Source: Planctomycetota bacterium (GTDB lineage Bacteria > Planctomycetota > Phycisphaerae > WQYP01). Taken from it: a stretch of DNA of 39,978 nucleotides. Positions 7,075-16,014 of this stretch are shown piece by piece. The DNA lies in the NCBI GenBank assembly GCA_021847065.1, contig JAJZVR010000003.1:1-39978 (forward strand), in the 5' to 3' direction. Both the position numbers and the translations under genes were made by a program. Every line of letters begins with the position of its first letter. Within the stretch, counting starts at the first letter, position 1. The notes below the pieces were generated by a model that was not told the origin of the DNA, ran no database searches, and saw nothing but the letters and a program-made list of their open reading frames with translations.

Positions 7075-9021
7075 CTACCTCTCGCGGCTTCGACTCGACC
7101 CTCCAGGCCGCTCACCGGGCCCCAAACTTCGGATGGCCTTTTCAGCGCGATCGTAGGTCGCTGTCCCCTCCCCCGCACTACTTTTGGCGAGGTTCCACCA
7201 TTCTACGGCCTTGGTATGATCTTGCTGTACGCCAAGGCCGTCTTTGTAAAGCAACCCAATGTCGTACATCGCGCCCGCGCTCCCCGCAGCAGCGGCCTTC
7301 CGCCACCACCCCATGGCTTCGGTGTAATCCTGCGGCACGCCTTGGCCGCGGTTATAGAGCTTGCCGATATTGCACATTGCGCCCGTGCTTTCCGCTGCGG
7401 CGGCTCTGCGGTACCAAACCATGGCCTTGGCGGAGTCCTGCGGCACGCCTCGGCCGTAAAAATGGAGAGAGCCGATGTTATTCGCCGCATCTGCGCTTCC
7501 AGCATCAGCGGCTTTATGATACCAATCCATGGCTTTAGTGTAATCTTGCGGCACGCCGCAGCCGCCCTCGTGGAGCAGACCGATGTTGCGCATCGCCGTT
7601 GAGCTTCCCGCCGCAGCGGCCATCCGAAACCACTGCATCGCTTGGGCGAAATCCTGGCCGCCATGGAAGAACACGCCGATTTCATTCGTCGCCTCTGCAC
7701 TCCCCGCCGCGGCGGCCCTGCGATACCAGCATTTGGCCTCCACGGAGTCCTGCTGCATGCCTCGACCCTCTTCATACAAAATTCCGATGGCGTGCATCGC
7801 GTCCGCGTTCCCGCCCACAATGGCCTTGCGGAACCACCTCATCGCCTTGGCGGAGTCCTGCGGCACGCCTCGGCCTTTTTCGTAAAGAACTCCGAGGTTG
7901 TACATCGCCGTCGCATTGCCCGCAGCAGCGGCCTTCCGACACCAATCCATGGCTTTGGTAAAATCTTGTGGTATACCATGGTCGTTGGCATAGAGATTGC
8001 CGATTTCGACCATCGCACCCGCGTTGCCTGCCGTAGCGGCCGTTTGGTACCAATCCATGGCCTTGGCGTCATCCTTCGACACGCCGCAGCCGCTTCGGTA
8101 GAGCGTCCCGATCCTGCACATCGCGTCGGCGTCGCCCGCTGCGGCGGCTTTGAGGTACCATTCCATTGCCTTGCTGTGGTCTTGTTTAACCCCCGCCATG
8201 CCCCCCAGCTCGTAGCAAGACCCCAAACTGGTCATCGCCGCCGCATCGCCTGCGACAGCCGCCGTTCTGAAAACATCTGGCGAAAATTGATTGATCCCGG
8301 CACCTGATCCACGTAGCGCAGGGACGATGCCGTTATTGTGGCATTTTAGCGTGAGGTAAAACGGCGTTTCACCAAACCGGTTCTTGGCATTCACGTCGGC
8401 ATCCGCGCCTACGAGCAACCAAGCCGTCCCCTCTTGCCCAGTCTGCGCCACCCCATGTAACGGCGTGTTGCCCTCGCGATCTGCTGCCCGCGCGTTTGCT
8501 CCCTCTTGCAGAAGCAACTCCACAACCAAAAAACGCTCCCGCCAAACTGCGGCGTGCAGGGGCGTCGCGCCGCTGCTGTCGCTTGCGTTGATGTCCGCCC
8601 CGGCTGCGATCAACTGGGCCGCAACTTCAACGTGGCCTGCTTCCGCCGCGATCAGCAGAGGTGTGCGGCCATGCTTGTCACGCCCGTCAACTGCGGAGCC
8701 ACTCTTGATGAGAAGTTCCAAGACTGTGGTGTTTCCGAGCGATGCCGCCGCGCACAAAACCGGTTCACCCTCTCCATTAACCGCGTTCGCTCGCCCCTGA
8801 TCATGCTCCAGAATAGCTTTTACCCGTGCCGCGTCGCCGGAGCGCACCGCTTCAAAAATATCAGATGCAGCGGCGACGGCGCGGGCCTCGTCCGCGTACC
8901 GAATAATGTCGCGCAGGCCGCGGTCCACCAGCGCGTTCGATGGGCGCATTATGATGCCAAGGTTCCCGGAGCGCACGATATGTTCGCCTGGCGGTGCGGG
9001 TTGGTCATTTCCTTCGCTCAC
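7075..9021 (-). CDS. Ankyrin-repeat and Sel1-like-repeat protein
   Basis: N-terminal ankyrin repeats (GRTPLLIAAEAGHVEVAAQLIAAGADINASDSSGATPLHAAV) followed by ten about 36-aa Sel1 repeats (A.AM..IG.LY..GrGVpqD..KAM.WyrkAAaAGs). Confidence 0.9.
   Translation of the reverse strand: MSEGNDQPAPPGEHIVRSGNLGIIMRPSNALVDRGLRDIIRYADEARAVAAASDIFEAVRSGDAARVKAILEHDQGRANAVNGEGEPVLCAAASLGNTTVLELLIKSGSAVDGRDKHGRTPLLIAAEAGHVEVAAQLIAAGADINASDSSGATPLHAAVWRERFLVVELLLQEGANARAADREGNTPLHGVAQTGQEGTAWLLVGADADVNAKNRFGETPFYLTLKCHNNGIVPALRGSGAGINQFSPDVFRTAAVAGDAAAMTSLGSCYELGGMAGVKQDHSKAMEWYLKAAAAGDADAMCRIGTLYRSGCGVSKDDAKAMDWYQTAATAGNAGAMVEIGNLYANDHGIPQDFTKAMDWCRKAAAAGNATAMYNLGVLYEKGRGVPQDSAKAMRWFRKAIVGGNADAMHAIGILYEEGRGMQQDSVEAKCWYRRAAAAGSAEATNEIGVFFHGGQDFAQAMQWFRMAAAAGSSTAMRNIGLLHEGGCGVPQDYTKAMDWYHKAADAGSADAANNIGSLHFYGRGVPQDSAKAMVWYRRAAAAESTGAMCNIGKLYNRGQGVPQDYTEAMGWWRKAAAAGSAGAMYDIGLLYKDGLGVQQDHTKAVEWWNLAKSSAGEGTATYDRAEKAIRSLGPGERPGGSSRSRER
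7160..8250 (-). repeat. Tandem about 108-bp coding repeats (Sel1-like repeats)
   Basis: Ten consecutive 36-aa units in the 7075-9021 ORF; recurring DNA words such as ccatggctt/ccttggcggagtcctgcggcacgcc. One unit (EIGVFFHGGQDFAQAM) is shortened by about 4 aa. Confidence 0.85.
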
Positions 9022-9797
9022 GGTTTACTCCCACGCTCCAGTTGCTCCAGGCGGGCATGGGCCGCAGTAATTTCCCCAGCGATTTGTGCTGCGGTTTCCG
9101 CCAGAAGGTCGCTGCCGTGGGCTGTGGCCTCCTCGGCCTTGGCCTTGATTTTGGAGATGTTGGAGGCTTTTAACGCAGCGATTTCATCCTCAATAGCACG
9201 CAGGCGATCTTCAACGCGGGCGATCTTCCGAATCGTCCGTATAAGGTCAGGCCCCACACCCACCCCATGAACGGACTCCGGGGCGGAATCCCACTCCCGC
9301 AGAATTGCCCGAATGGCCGCTTCGTCGCCAGCCTCATAGGCGGCGTTGACCCGCGCCATGAAACTGTGCCGCCGGGCGCGATCCTCATCGCAACCGGCGA
9401 GGTCCGGGTGCAGGGCCTTTGCGGCTTGACGATAAAGTGCTTTGAGCGTTTCGGAAGGTTGGAAGGCGGTTTCTGGGACCGCGTCAACTTGAGCGGCGGC
9501 GCTGGCTGATTCCTGGGCGCATCTGCGGGCCTCGGTGGCTTTTTCTTTGGCCTCTTTGCTGTGCGGTTTGAGCCGGGCCTCTGCCTCAGCAATTTTGGCA
9601 CGAACCTCATCAAGTTCCGCGTACCGCTTGCCGACAATTGCCAGATACGTTTTCTCAAATGAATTGAGGCTGGCTCGGATGGTGGCCAAATCTAATTCCC
9701 GGACCGCGAGTTCCGATTCCAGGGCGGCCAATCGCGCGAGCTTACTTTCCAGTTCTAATTCTTCCGGACTTTGCCGCTTTGTTATTTCCACTGCCAT
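9018..9797 (-). CDS. J-domain-like coiled-coil protein
   Basis: In-frame start MAVEITKRQSPEEL at 9797; central LKALYRQAAKALHPDLAG...FMARVNAAYEAGDEAAIRAIL includes the HPD of J-domains; coiled-coil arms. Stop overlaps the next start by 4 nt. Confidence 0.75.
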   Translation of the reverse strand: MAVEITKRQSPEELELESKLARLAALESELAVRELDLATIRASLNSFEKTYLAIVGKRYAELDEVRAKIAEAEARLKPHSKEAKEKATEARRCAQESASAAAQVDAVPETAFQPSETLKALYRQAAKALHPDLAGCDEDRARRHSFMARVNAAYEAGDEAAIRAILREWDSAPESVHGVGVGPDLIRTIRKIARVEDRLRAIEDEIAALKASNISKIKAKAEEATAHGSDLLAETAAQIAGEITAAHARLEQLERGSKP

Positions 9798-9898
9798 GGC
9801 ATTCCCTTTTTTTGCTACCGCGAATCGACGGCAATTGTACCACGCCTGTTGGCGGTGGCCACGGGCGTTTGTGGAATCGCATGGTCCCCCGTTTTCCG

Positions 9899-9930
9899 AG
9901 GCAACTCGTGTGGCAACTCGTGTGGCAACT
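9899..9930 (+). repeat. Short tandem 12-bp repeat (GGCAACTCGTGT)
   Basis: gtggcaactcgtgtggcaactcgtgtggcaactc: two full units and one partial, upstream of the J-domain gene. Confidence 0.6.
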
Positions 9931-10029
9931 CTTCGTCGGGACGCATCGTAAATTGTCACATATCGTGGCCAATAACTGCCCTCACCGGGTAGGATTTAAA
10001 GTGCTGTATGTGAATCCAACAGCTGCTGC

Positions 10030-10035
10030 TATAAT
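10030..10035 (+). promoter_or_regulatory. Candidate extended -10 (TGcTATAAT) upstream of the VapB-like gene
   Basis: ctgcTATAATg about 45 nt before the ATG at 10080; weak -35. Confidence 0.4.
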
Positions 10036-10079
10036 GATTTACCAGCGACGAGAGTGTGCCAGATGTCAGGAGGCACCTT

Positions 10080-10313
10080 ATGGTGCGAGCTATTCGAAAA
10101 TTTGTTACGATTCTGCCGGGCGGGCGCGTGGACTTGGTCAGCAGTGAGTTACCGGCCGGCAGTCAGGCGGAGGTAATTGTCCTGTTGGCTTCCGCGCCAA
10201 TTCCACCGCCCGGAAGTTACCTGGCCAGCTTCGGCTCCGCCAAAGGAGCCTTCACCACTCCGCAGCAGGCGGATACTTTTGTTCGTACCGAGCGTGACAC
10301 ATGGAAACTGTGA
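10080..10313 (+). CDS. VapB-like antitoxin
   Basis: MVRAIRKFVTILPGGRVDLVSSELPAGSQAEVIVLLAS...PQQADTFVRTERDTWKL; CAGGAGG ribosome-binding site; directly followed by a PIN-domain remnant. Confidence 0.6.
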   Translation: MVRAIRKFVTILPGGRVDLVSSELPAGSQAEVIVLLASAPIPPPGSYLASFGSAKGAFTTPQQADTFVRTERDTWKL

Positions 10314-10317
10314 CCTC

Positions 10318-10497
10318 GTGGACATTCTGATCGCGGCCTCGCATCTTCGAGCGACAACCCCGCTGAAACTTCCGGATGCCATTCACTATGCGACCGCAAA
10401 ATCAGAGGGTTGCAATAGCTTTCTTACGAACGACAGATCTTTTCAAGATAATATGGGAGTTCATATTGCTCTGCTGGATCAGCTTGATTTGGCGTGA
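10318..10497 (+). pseudogene. C-terminal fragment of a PIN-domain (VapC-like) toxin
   Basis: DILIAASHLRATTPLKLPDAIHYATAKSEGCNSFLTNDRSFQDNMGVHIALLDQLDLA* matches the C-terminal half of PIN toxins (lpDAIhlAtA...FlTnDr.F). The N-terminal half with the first acidic residues is absent. Confidence 0.75.
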
Positions 10498-10631
10498 ATC
10501 GCAAAGCATGCGCGGCGCTACGCTGAAACTGCTGTGCCTGATAGAGAAAAAAGGTTTGGAGGTCGTTCTTTAGTTGGCGCCACGATCCCTCAAAAACCGC
10601 GTCATCCGGGTTATCCGCGGTTCCACCGCGT

Positions 10632-10684
10632 TACTGAATCTACTGACCAATACTGCAATTACTGGCCAATACTGACCTTTACTG
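10632..10684 (+). repeat. Six phased TACTG motifs, about 10-bp period
   Basis: TACTG starts at 10632, 10641, 10651, 10660, 10670 and 10680 (spacings 9, 10, 9, 10, 10), upstream of lysS. Confidence 0.7.
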
Positions 10685-10784
10685 TAAAAAGCCCCCCGTT
10701 ATTGTCCAAGATTTACCCTGGCAGTTTTCACGGATAGCATTGACCGCTACAATACAATGCTTTGTTGAATGTAGATGAGGAAAC

Positions 10785-12323
10785 ATGCTTCAACCAGATA
10801 ATCCAGAATTCAAGTTTCGGCTTTCACGGCTGGAAAAATGGCGGGCGGCCGGCACTGATCCGTTCGGTACGCGCATTGAGGCATTGATGTCCGCATCCGA
10901 AGCGCGGGATTTGCACACGGCAGAGACACCGCATGATGGGGGCGCGGTGGCAAAGGTCGCCGGGCGCATTACGCTGCTTCGAGATATCGGAAAGCTGATT
11001 TTTATCACCATCAGCGACTGGACCGGAAAAATTCAAATTGGTCTGGCCAAACAGTTTTTGGCACCGCATTGGGAACAGGCCAAACTTCTGGAATTAGGAG
11101 ATATCGCCTGGTTTTCCGGCAAGGTGGGCCATACCAAAACCGGCGAAATAACACTTTGGGCGGAGGATTTTGGCCTCGCGAGCAAATCGCTGTTGCCGCC
11201 GCCGGAAAAGTTTCATGGCCTCGCCGATACGGAAGCGCGTTATCGCCAGCGCTATCTGGATCTGGCGGCAAATACGGAATCACTGGATGTATTTCTAACG
11301 CGTTCACGCATTATCCAAAGCATCCGTGAGTTTCTGGCTAAGCGGCAATTTGTGGAAGTGGAAACGCCGATGATGCAGGCGATTCCCGGTGGTGCAGCAG
11401 CGCGGCCCTTTATGACGCATCACAATGCGTTAGACATTGATTTATACATGCGAATCAGCCCAGAACTGTTTCTTAAGCGTCTGCTGGTGGGGGGGATGGA
11501 ACGCGTTTATGAGATCAACCGGAATTTCCGCAATGAAGGCATTGATACACGCCACAATCCGGAATTCACCATGATGGAATTGTATCAAGCGTACAGTGAC
11601 CTCGCGGGAATGATGGAACTCACCGAGACGCTGTTGGCATCACTTGCGGCGGCCCGACATTCCACGCTGAATTTGCCCGTGACAGCGGAAAGTAGAATTA
11701 AACTTCCGTATGGCGAGCGGCTCATTGACTTTACCGCTCCGTTTCAACGCATCGCGTACAGCGAATTATTTTCCCAACACGTCGGCGTGGCTATGACCGA
11801 CGCGCAGGCGGTGCAGCAATGTGCCACGCAGCATGGTATTGTCGATGCGGCCAAGACGGATCATGATGTGCTGGTGGGAATATTGTTTGAACGCCTGGCG
11901 GAACCCAAACTCAATGAATTGGACCAACCGGTGTTTGTGTATGACTATCCCGCGGGCTTATGCCCGTTGACCAAACGCAAAACCGGGCAACCACACCTGG
12001 CGGAACGTTTTGAACTGTATATCGCCGGAATGGAACTGGCCAACGCATATACTGAACTCAATGACCCGTTTGTGCAGTATGAAACATTCTCGGCTCAGCT
12101 TGCCGGATTGAAAGAAGAAGATTCCATGGCCCGGATGGATCATGATTTTATTGCGGCCCTGTGCCATGGCATGCCTCCGGCGGGGGGGCTGGGAATCGGC
12201 ATCGATCGGCTGGTGATGTTGCTGACCAACAGGACCAGCATTCGCGACGTGGTGTTATTCCCGTTGCTTAAGTCTCGGGTTGCCGGGACGGCGGAAACTC
12301 ATGCCCCCGCGCATGAAGCATAA
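10785..12323 (+). CDS. lysS: Lysyl-tRNA synthetase, class II
   Basis: Class II motifs RYRQRYLDLA, FVEVETPMMQ, RISPELFLKRLLVGGMERVYEINRNFRNEGIDTRHNPEFTMMELYQAY, and GLGIGIDRLVMLLTN. Confidence 0.97.
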   Translation: MLQPDNPEFKFRLSRLEKWRAAGTDPFGTRIEALMSASEARDLHTAETPHDGGAVAKVAGRITLLRDIGKLIFITISDWTGKIQIGLAKQFLAPHWEQAKLLELGDIAWFSGKVGHTKTGEITLWAEDFGLASKSLLPPPEKFHGLADTEARYRQRYLDLAANTESLDVFLTRSRIIQSIREFLAKRQFVEVETPMMQAIPGGAAARPFMTHHNALDIDLYMRISPELFLKRLLVGGMERVYEINRNFRNEGIDTRHNPEFTMMELYQAYSDLAGMMELTETLLASLAAARHSTLNLPVTAESRIKLPYGERLIDFTAPFQRIAYSELFSQHVGVAMTDAQAVQQCATQHGIVDAAKTDHDVLVGILFERLAEPKLNELDQPVFVYDYPAGLCPLTKRKTGQPHLAERFELYIAGMELANAYTELNDPFVQYETFSAQLAGLKEEDSMARMDHDFIAALCHGMPPAGGLGIGIDRLVMLLTNRTSIRDVVLFPLLKSRVAGTAETHAPAHEA

Positions 12324-12382
12324 ATAAGGATATGGATATTTCACCGGCAGTCCACCACTGACGGTACTTTCCTGATTTTCTG

Positions 12383-14086
12383 ATGTACAAAATATTTCTC
12401 TGTTTCCGATATCTTACGCGCAAGGGAATTGTCCTGTTTCCGGTGCTGGCGGTTTGGCTTTGCGTGATGATGCTGATTATCGTCAACAGCATCATGACGG
12501 GCTTTGTAAATCGTGTGCGGGATGCGGGCCGGTCGCTGATGGGGGATGTGGTCATCCAGAGCGATTCCATGGCGGGCTTCCCCTATTATCGGCAAATTCA
12601 AAAACAATTGGCACTGCTCCCGCAGATAAAAGCCAGTACGCCGGTAATCAGCGGTTATGGTTTGTTTAATCTGCCGGAATTTCAGGTCAATACCGGCGTG
12701 CAGGTGATGGGCGTTGAAGCGGACAGTGAATCAAAGGTAAGTTCCTTCGGCAGCAGTCTGTTCTGGCAATACAAAGCGCCCATGCAGGCTGTACAGGATC
12801 TGCGCGGCGTCGGCTTTCCCGCCAGTCGTAAAAAACTCCTGGCTTATGCCCAGAAGCGTCTGCTTGCGGCGGCCAAGGTGGAACATGCCCGGCAGCAGGC
12901 TTTCGCGGATCTCAAACCCGTCAGCAGCCACGCGTGGTTTGCCTCCATCCGGCAACATTGGCAGGTCATCGCCCATGAAGATTACCAGCAGGCGGTGTAC
13001 AAGGAGAATCGGGCGGATCGTGATCTGCGGATGGTGCAGGCGTTGCCCAACAGATCCTTTGTCAATGCCGCGGCATTGCGTAAGGCGATGGTTCCCCTTG
13101 CGCCAACATTTGTCCCGCCTCCGCAGGCGGCTAATCGCTATATGACCGCTTCGGATGAACCCAAAAGTGGCTGCGTGATCGGAGTGGACCTTGGACTGTA
13201 TAAGCGCGATCGCTTTGGCCACTACCATCGTCCGCCGGGAGTACGGTTTTCGCCCGTGATTATTACCATGGTGCCTGTGACTATCAAAGCAACTCTGGCC
13301 CAGCCGCAAAGTCGCCGTTTTGTGATCGTGGATGATTCCCGCACGCGGGTGTACGCGGTAGATTCCAAGACGGTCTATATTCCATTTCATGTGGCCCAGA
13401 AAATGGCGTTTATGCAGCAGCAGGATTTGCTGGATGGCGGGGTGCGCCCGGGACGATGCAGTGAAATTCAGGTGCTGGTGCGGCATGATTCCAGCGAAGT
13501 AAATATTCTTGCCGCCCGCAAGGCCATCGCCCACGTGGTGCATCAATTGGAATTGCTGCACCCGCAGATGGAAATTGCCGGCATTCGTGTGCGGACATGG
13601 GATCAGGTGCAGGCCGAGTATATCCGGGCGGTGGACAATGAGCGCAATATGATCACGTTTTTACTGGGACTTATGAGCCTGGTTGTCGTCATTGTCATAT
13701 TCCTGATTTTTTACATGCTGGTGCGGGATAAAACCCGCGACATCGGCATCATCAAAGCCATCGGCGGCAGCGAGGAAGGGCTGGGTGTGATATTTATTCT
13801 CTATGGCATGCTCATCAGTTCCGCGGGAGCCATTCTGGGGTTGTTTACCGGGGTCTGGTTCGTACGTAATGATAATTGGATACATGACCATATATTATGG
13901 CGCATATTCGGCATTTCGATATGGAATCGTAAAATTTATGTCTTTTCCAAAATTCCCGATCAGATTGACCCTCATGCGGTCATGTGGATCGTGATTTTTG
14001 CCATTCTGGCGGGACTGCTGGGGGCCTTGATTCCCGCGATTATCGCCGCCCGCCAAGACCCGGTGGAGGCATTGCGTTATGAATAA
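12383..14086 (+). CDS. LolC/LolE-like (FtsX-type) ABC transporter permease
   Basis: N-terminal TM, large extracytoplasmic domain, C-terminal TMs with VRDKTRDIGIIKAIGGSEEGLGVIFILYGMLIS; ends IIAARQDPVEALRYE; overlaps the ATPase gene. Confidence 0.85.
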   Translation: MYKIFLCFRYLTRKGIVLFPVLAVWLCVMMLIIVNSIMTGFVNRVRDAGRSLMGDVVIQSDSMAGFPYYRQIQKQLALLPQIKASTPVISGYGLFNLPEFQVNTGVQVMGVEADSESKVSSFGSSLFWQYKAPMQAVQDLRGVGFPASRKKLLAYAQKRLLAAAKVEHARQQAFADLKPVSSHAWFASIRQHWQVIAHEDYQQAVYKENRADRDLRMVQALPNRSFVNAAALRKAMVPLAPTFVPPPQAANRYMTASDEPKSGCVIGVDLGLYKRDRFGHYHRPPGVRFSPVIITMVPVTIKATLAQPQSRRFVIVDDSRTRVYAVDSKTVYIPFHVAQKMAFMQQQDLLDGGVRPGRCSEIQVLVRHDSSEVNILAARKAIAHVVHQLELLHPQMEIAGIRVRTWDQVQAEYIRAVDNERNMITFLLGLMSLVVVIVIFLIFYMLVRDKTRDIGIIKAIGGSEEGLGVIFILYGMLISSAGAILGLFTGVWFVRNDNWIHDHILWRIFGISIWNRKIYVFSKIPDQIDPHAVMWIVIFAILAGLLGALIPAIIAARQDPVEALRYE

Positions 14087-14825
14087 TGTTCAGTCCAACA
14101 CAGATTCCTCCGCGCCCAAGCCGCTGCTGGAATTAAACAACATCAACAAAACGTTCCGTCTTGGCCCGGCGGATGTGCGGGTATTAACCGGGGCCGGCCT
14201 GACGGTATATGAAGGCGAATTTGTGGCTCTGGTGGGTGCCTCCGGTTCCGGCAAAAGTACCTTGCTGCACATCGCCGGGGCTTTGGAATCCGCCGATGAA
14301 GGCTCGGTGATGTTTCAGGGGCAGGATCTAAGCCGTATGTCCCGTCGCAGTCGCCATCGCCTGAGGAACCACTCGTTTGGCTTTGTATTTCAACTTTATC
14401 ATCTGTTGCCGGAACTAAGTGTTTTGGAAAATGTATTGCTACCGGCAATGGTTTGTGCTCCATGGTATAAAGCATGTATCCGGGCGAGGCCGGGGAAGCG
14501 GCGAGCATTGGAGTTGCTGGAGCAACTCGGATTGAAGGATCGTCTGCGGCACCGACCGTCGCAGTTATCCGGTGGCGAGCGCCAGCGGGTGGCGATTGCC
14601 CGGGCGCTAATCAATGAACCCGCCCTGGTTTTGGCTGATGAGCCGACAGGTAATCTGGATCCCAAGACCGGGCAGACGATTTTGGACGTGCTGCGTGGCT
14701 TGCATAAAGGCAGTGGCCAGAGCATATTGCTGGTTACGCATGATGTGAATATTGCGGCTCAGGCAGACCGCGTAGTGACACTGCGGGATGGAAAAATTGT
14801 GGACAGCACGCCCAGTGTCAGTTGA
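14079..14825 (+). CDS. lolD: LolD-like ABC transporter ATP-binding protein
   Basis: Walker A GASGSGKSTLLH, signature LSGGERQRVAIARAL, Walker B LVLADEPTGNLD. Confidence 0.88.
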   Translation: MNNVQSNTDSSAPKPLLELNNINKTFRLGPADVRVLTGAGLTVYEGEFVALVGASGSGKSTLLHIAGALESADEGSVMFQGQDLSRMSRRSRHRLRNHSFGFVFQLYHLLPELSVLENVLLPAMVCAPWYKACIRARPGKRRALELLEQLGLKDRLRHRPSQLSGGERQRVAIARALINEPALVLADEPTGNLDPKTGQTILDVLRGLHKGSGQSILLVTHDVNIAAQADRVVTLRDGKIVDSTPSVS

Positions 14826-14834
14826 CATTGGCCA

Positions 14835-15947
14835 GTGCGAATGAATTCGGATACGGTGCGTATGGCGCTATGGCGACATTTTATAGCCAAGATTTCACAG
14901 GCTCCCAGCGAAGAAGAGCAGATGCCAGCGATGTCGTTTGGCGACCATCTCGATGACTTGCGCAAACGGCTGATTTTGTCGCTGCTGGGTGCCGCGATCG
15001 GCGTTGCCATCTGCACATTGTTTGCCAATTATATTATCGATTTTCTGTTTCAGCCGTATCTGCTGGCGCTGCGTTATTCGGGTTATCCGCAATATCTGCT
15101 GTACAATAAACCCGCCGGCAACGTGATTATGTATCTGATGCTGGGTATCAAGGCCGGATTGCTCCTGGCCAGCCCGTGGATCATTTATCAGTTTTGGCTT
15201 TTTGTGGCAGCGGGACTGTATCAGCGTGAGCGCTCACTGGTGTATCGGTACATTGGTCCGAGTATCTTATTGTTTATTATCGGTGTGGCGTTCTTTTTTC
15301 TGCTCGTGCTGCCCATCATGTTGAAATTTTTTCTGGCCTTCAATCAGCAGGTTCCAATGCCGCATCTGCGTCCGAATGCAGTGGAGAATTTGATTTATGG
15401 CGGCCACCTTGATGCGAACAAGTGGTCCAAGCTTCCCACGGGCAATGAGGTCAAACCGCTGCTTATTCCCATGGTACGCAGCAACCCCACGCATTTTCCC
15501 AAGCATCACATCGCGCTGTGGTATAACGCGGTGCAGGGCAGGATGCTGATTCACTCGGATGGAAAAACACTGGCTATTAACGCACAGCCCGCTGATTCGC
15601 TGTTTGCGCCGCTGCCAATGCTCCATGATTACCTCGGTTTCGTAACCATTATGGCGCTGGTGTTTGGTCTGGCATTTGAACTGCCCATGGTCATGATGGT
15701 TCTGGCCCAGATCGGCGTGATGCCGGCACATAAATTTCGCCAAATGTGGCGCTATGCCGTGTTAATTCTTGCCGTACTCTCCGCGTTGCTGGCACCTACG
15801 CCCGATATCGTAACTTTTTCCAGTATTTTTCTGCCTTTGGTCCTGCTGTATGTGCTGGGGCTGGTTCTGGCAACGTTCGTGACCGCCCGGAAAAAACAAG
15901 ATATCGTCGATGAAACCCCAACGCCCGATGATGAGACCTCTCCATAA
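14835..15947 (+). CDS. tatC: Sec-independent translocase TatC
   Basis: MSFGDHLDDLRKRLILSLLG, SPWIIYQFWLFVAAGLYQRER, GLAFELPMVMMVLAQIG, LILAVLSALLAPTPDIVT. Start is GTG 14835 or ATG 14841. Confidence 0.93.
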   Translation: MRMNSDTVRMALWRHFIAKISQAPSEEEQMPAMSFGDHLDDLRKRLILSLLGAAIGVAICTLFANYIIDFLFQPYLLALRYSGYPQYLLYNKPAGNVIMYLMLGIKAGLLLASPWIIYQFWLFVAAGLYQRERSLVYRYIGPSILLFIIGVAFFFLLVLPIMLKFFLAFNQQVPMPHLRPNAVENLIYGGHLDANKWSKLPTGNEVKPLLIPMVRSNPTHFPKHHIALWYNAVQGRMLIHSDGKTLAINAQPADSLFAPLPMLHDYLGFVTIMALVFGLAFELPMVMMVLAQIGVMPAHKFRQMWRYAVLILAVLSALLAPTPDIVTFSSIFLPLVLLYVLGLVLATFVTARKKQDIVDETPTPDDETSP

Positions 15948-16014
15948 GCACGGCAAAGAAAAAAGCACGACGATTGGTGCTGTACAACGACGGATTTTTC
16001 GGAAAGGATTAACT

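Noticed and set aside
7160-8250. CRISPR-like periodic repeat
   Set aside because: Repeats are contiguous coding Sel1 units in one ORF, with no spacer structure.
12731-13561. 276-aa minus-strand ORF opposite the LolC/E-like gene
   Set aside because: Antisense to a clear permease gene; composition (His/Arg-rich) typical of shadow ORFs; no motif.
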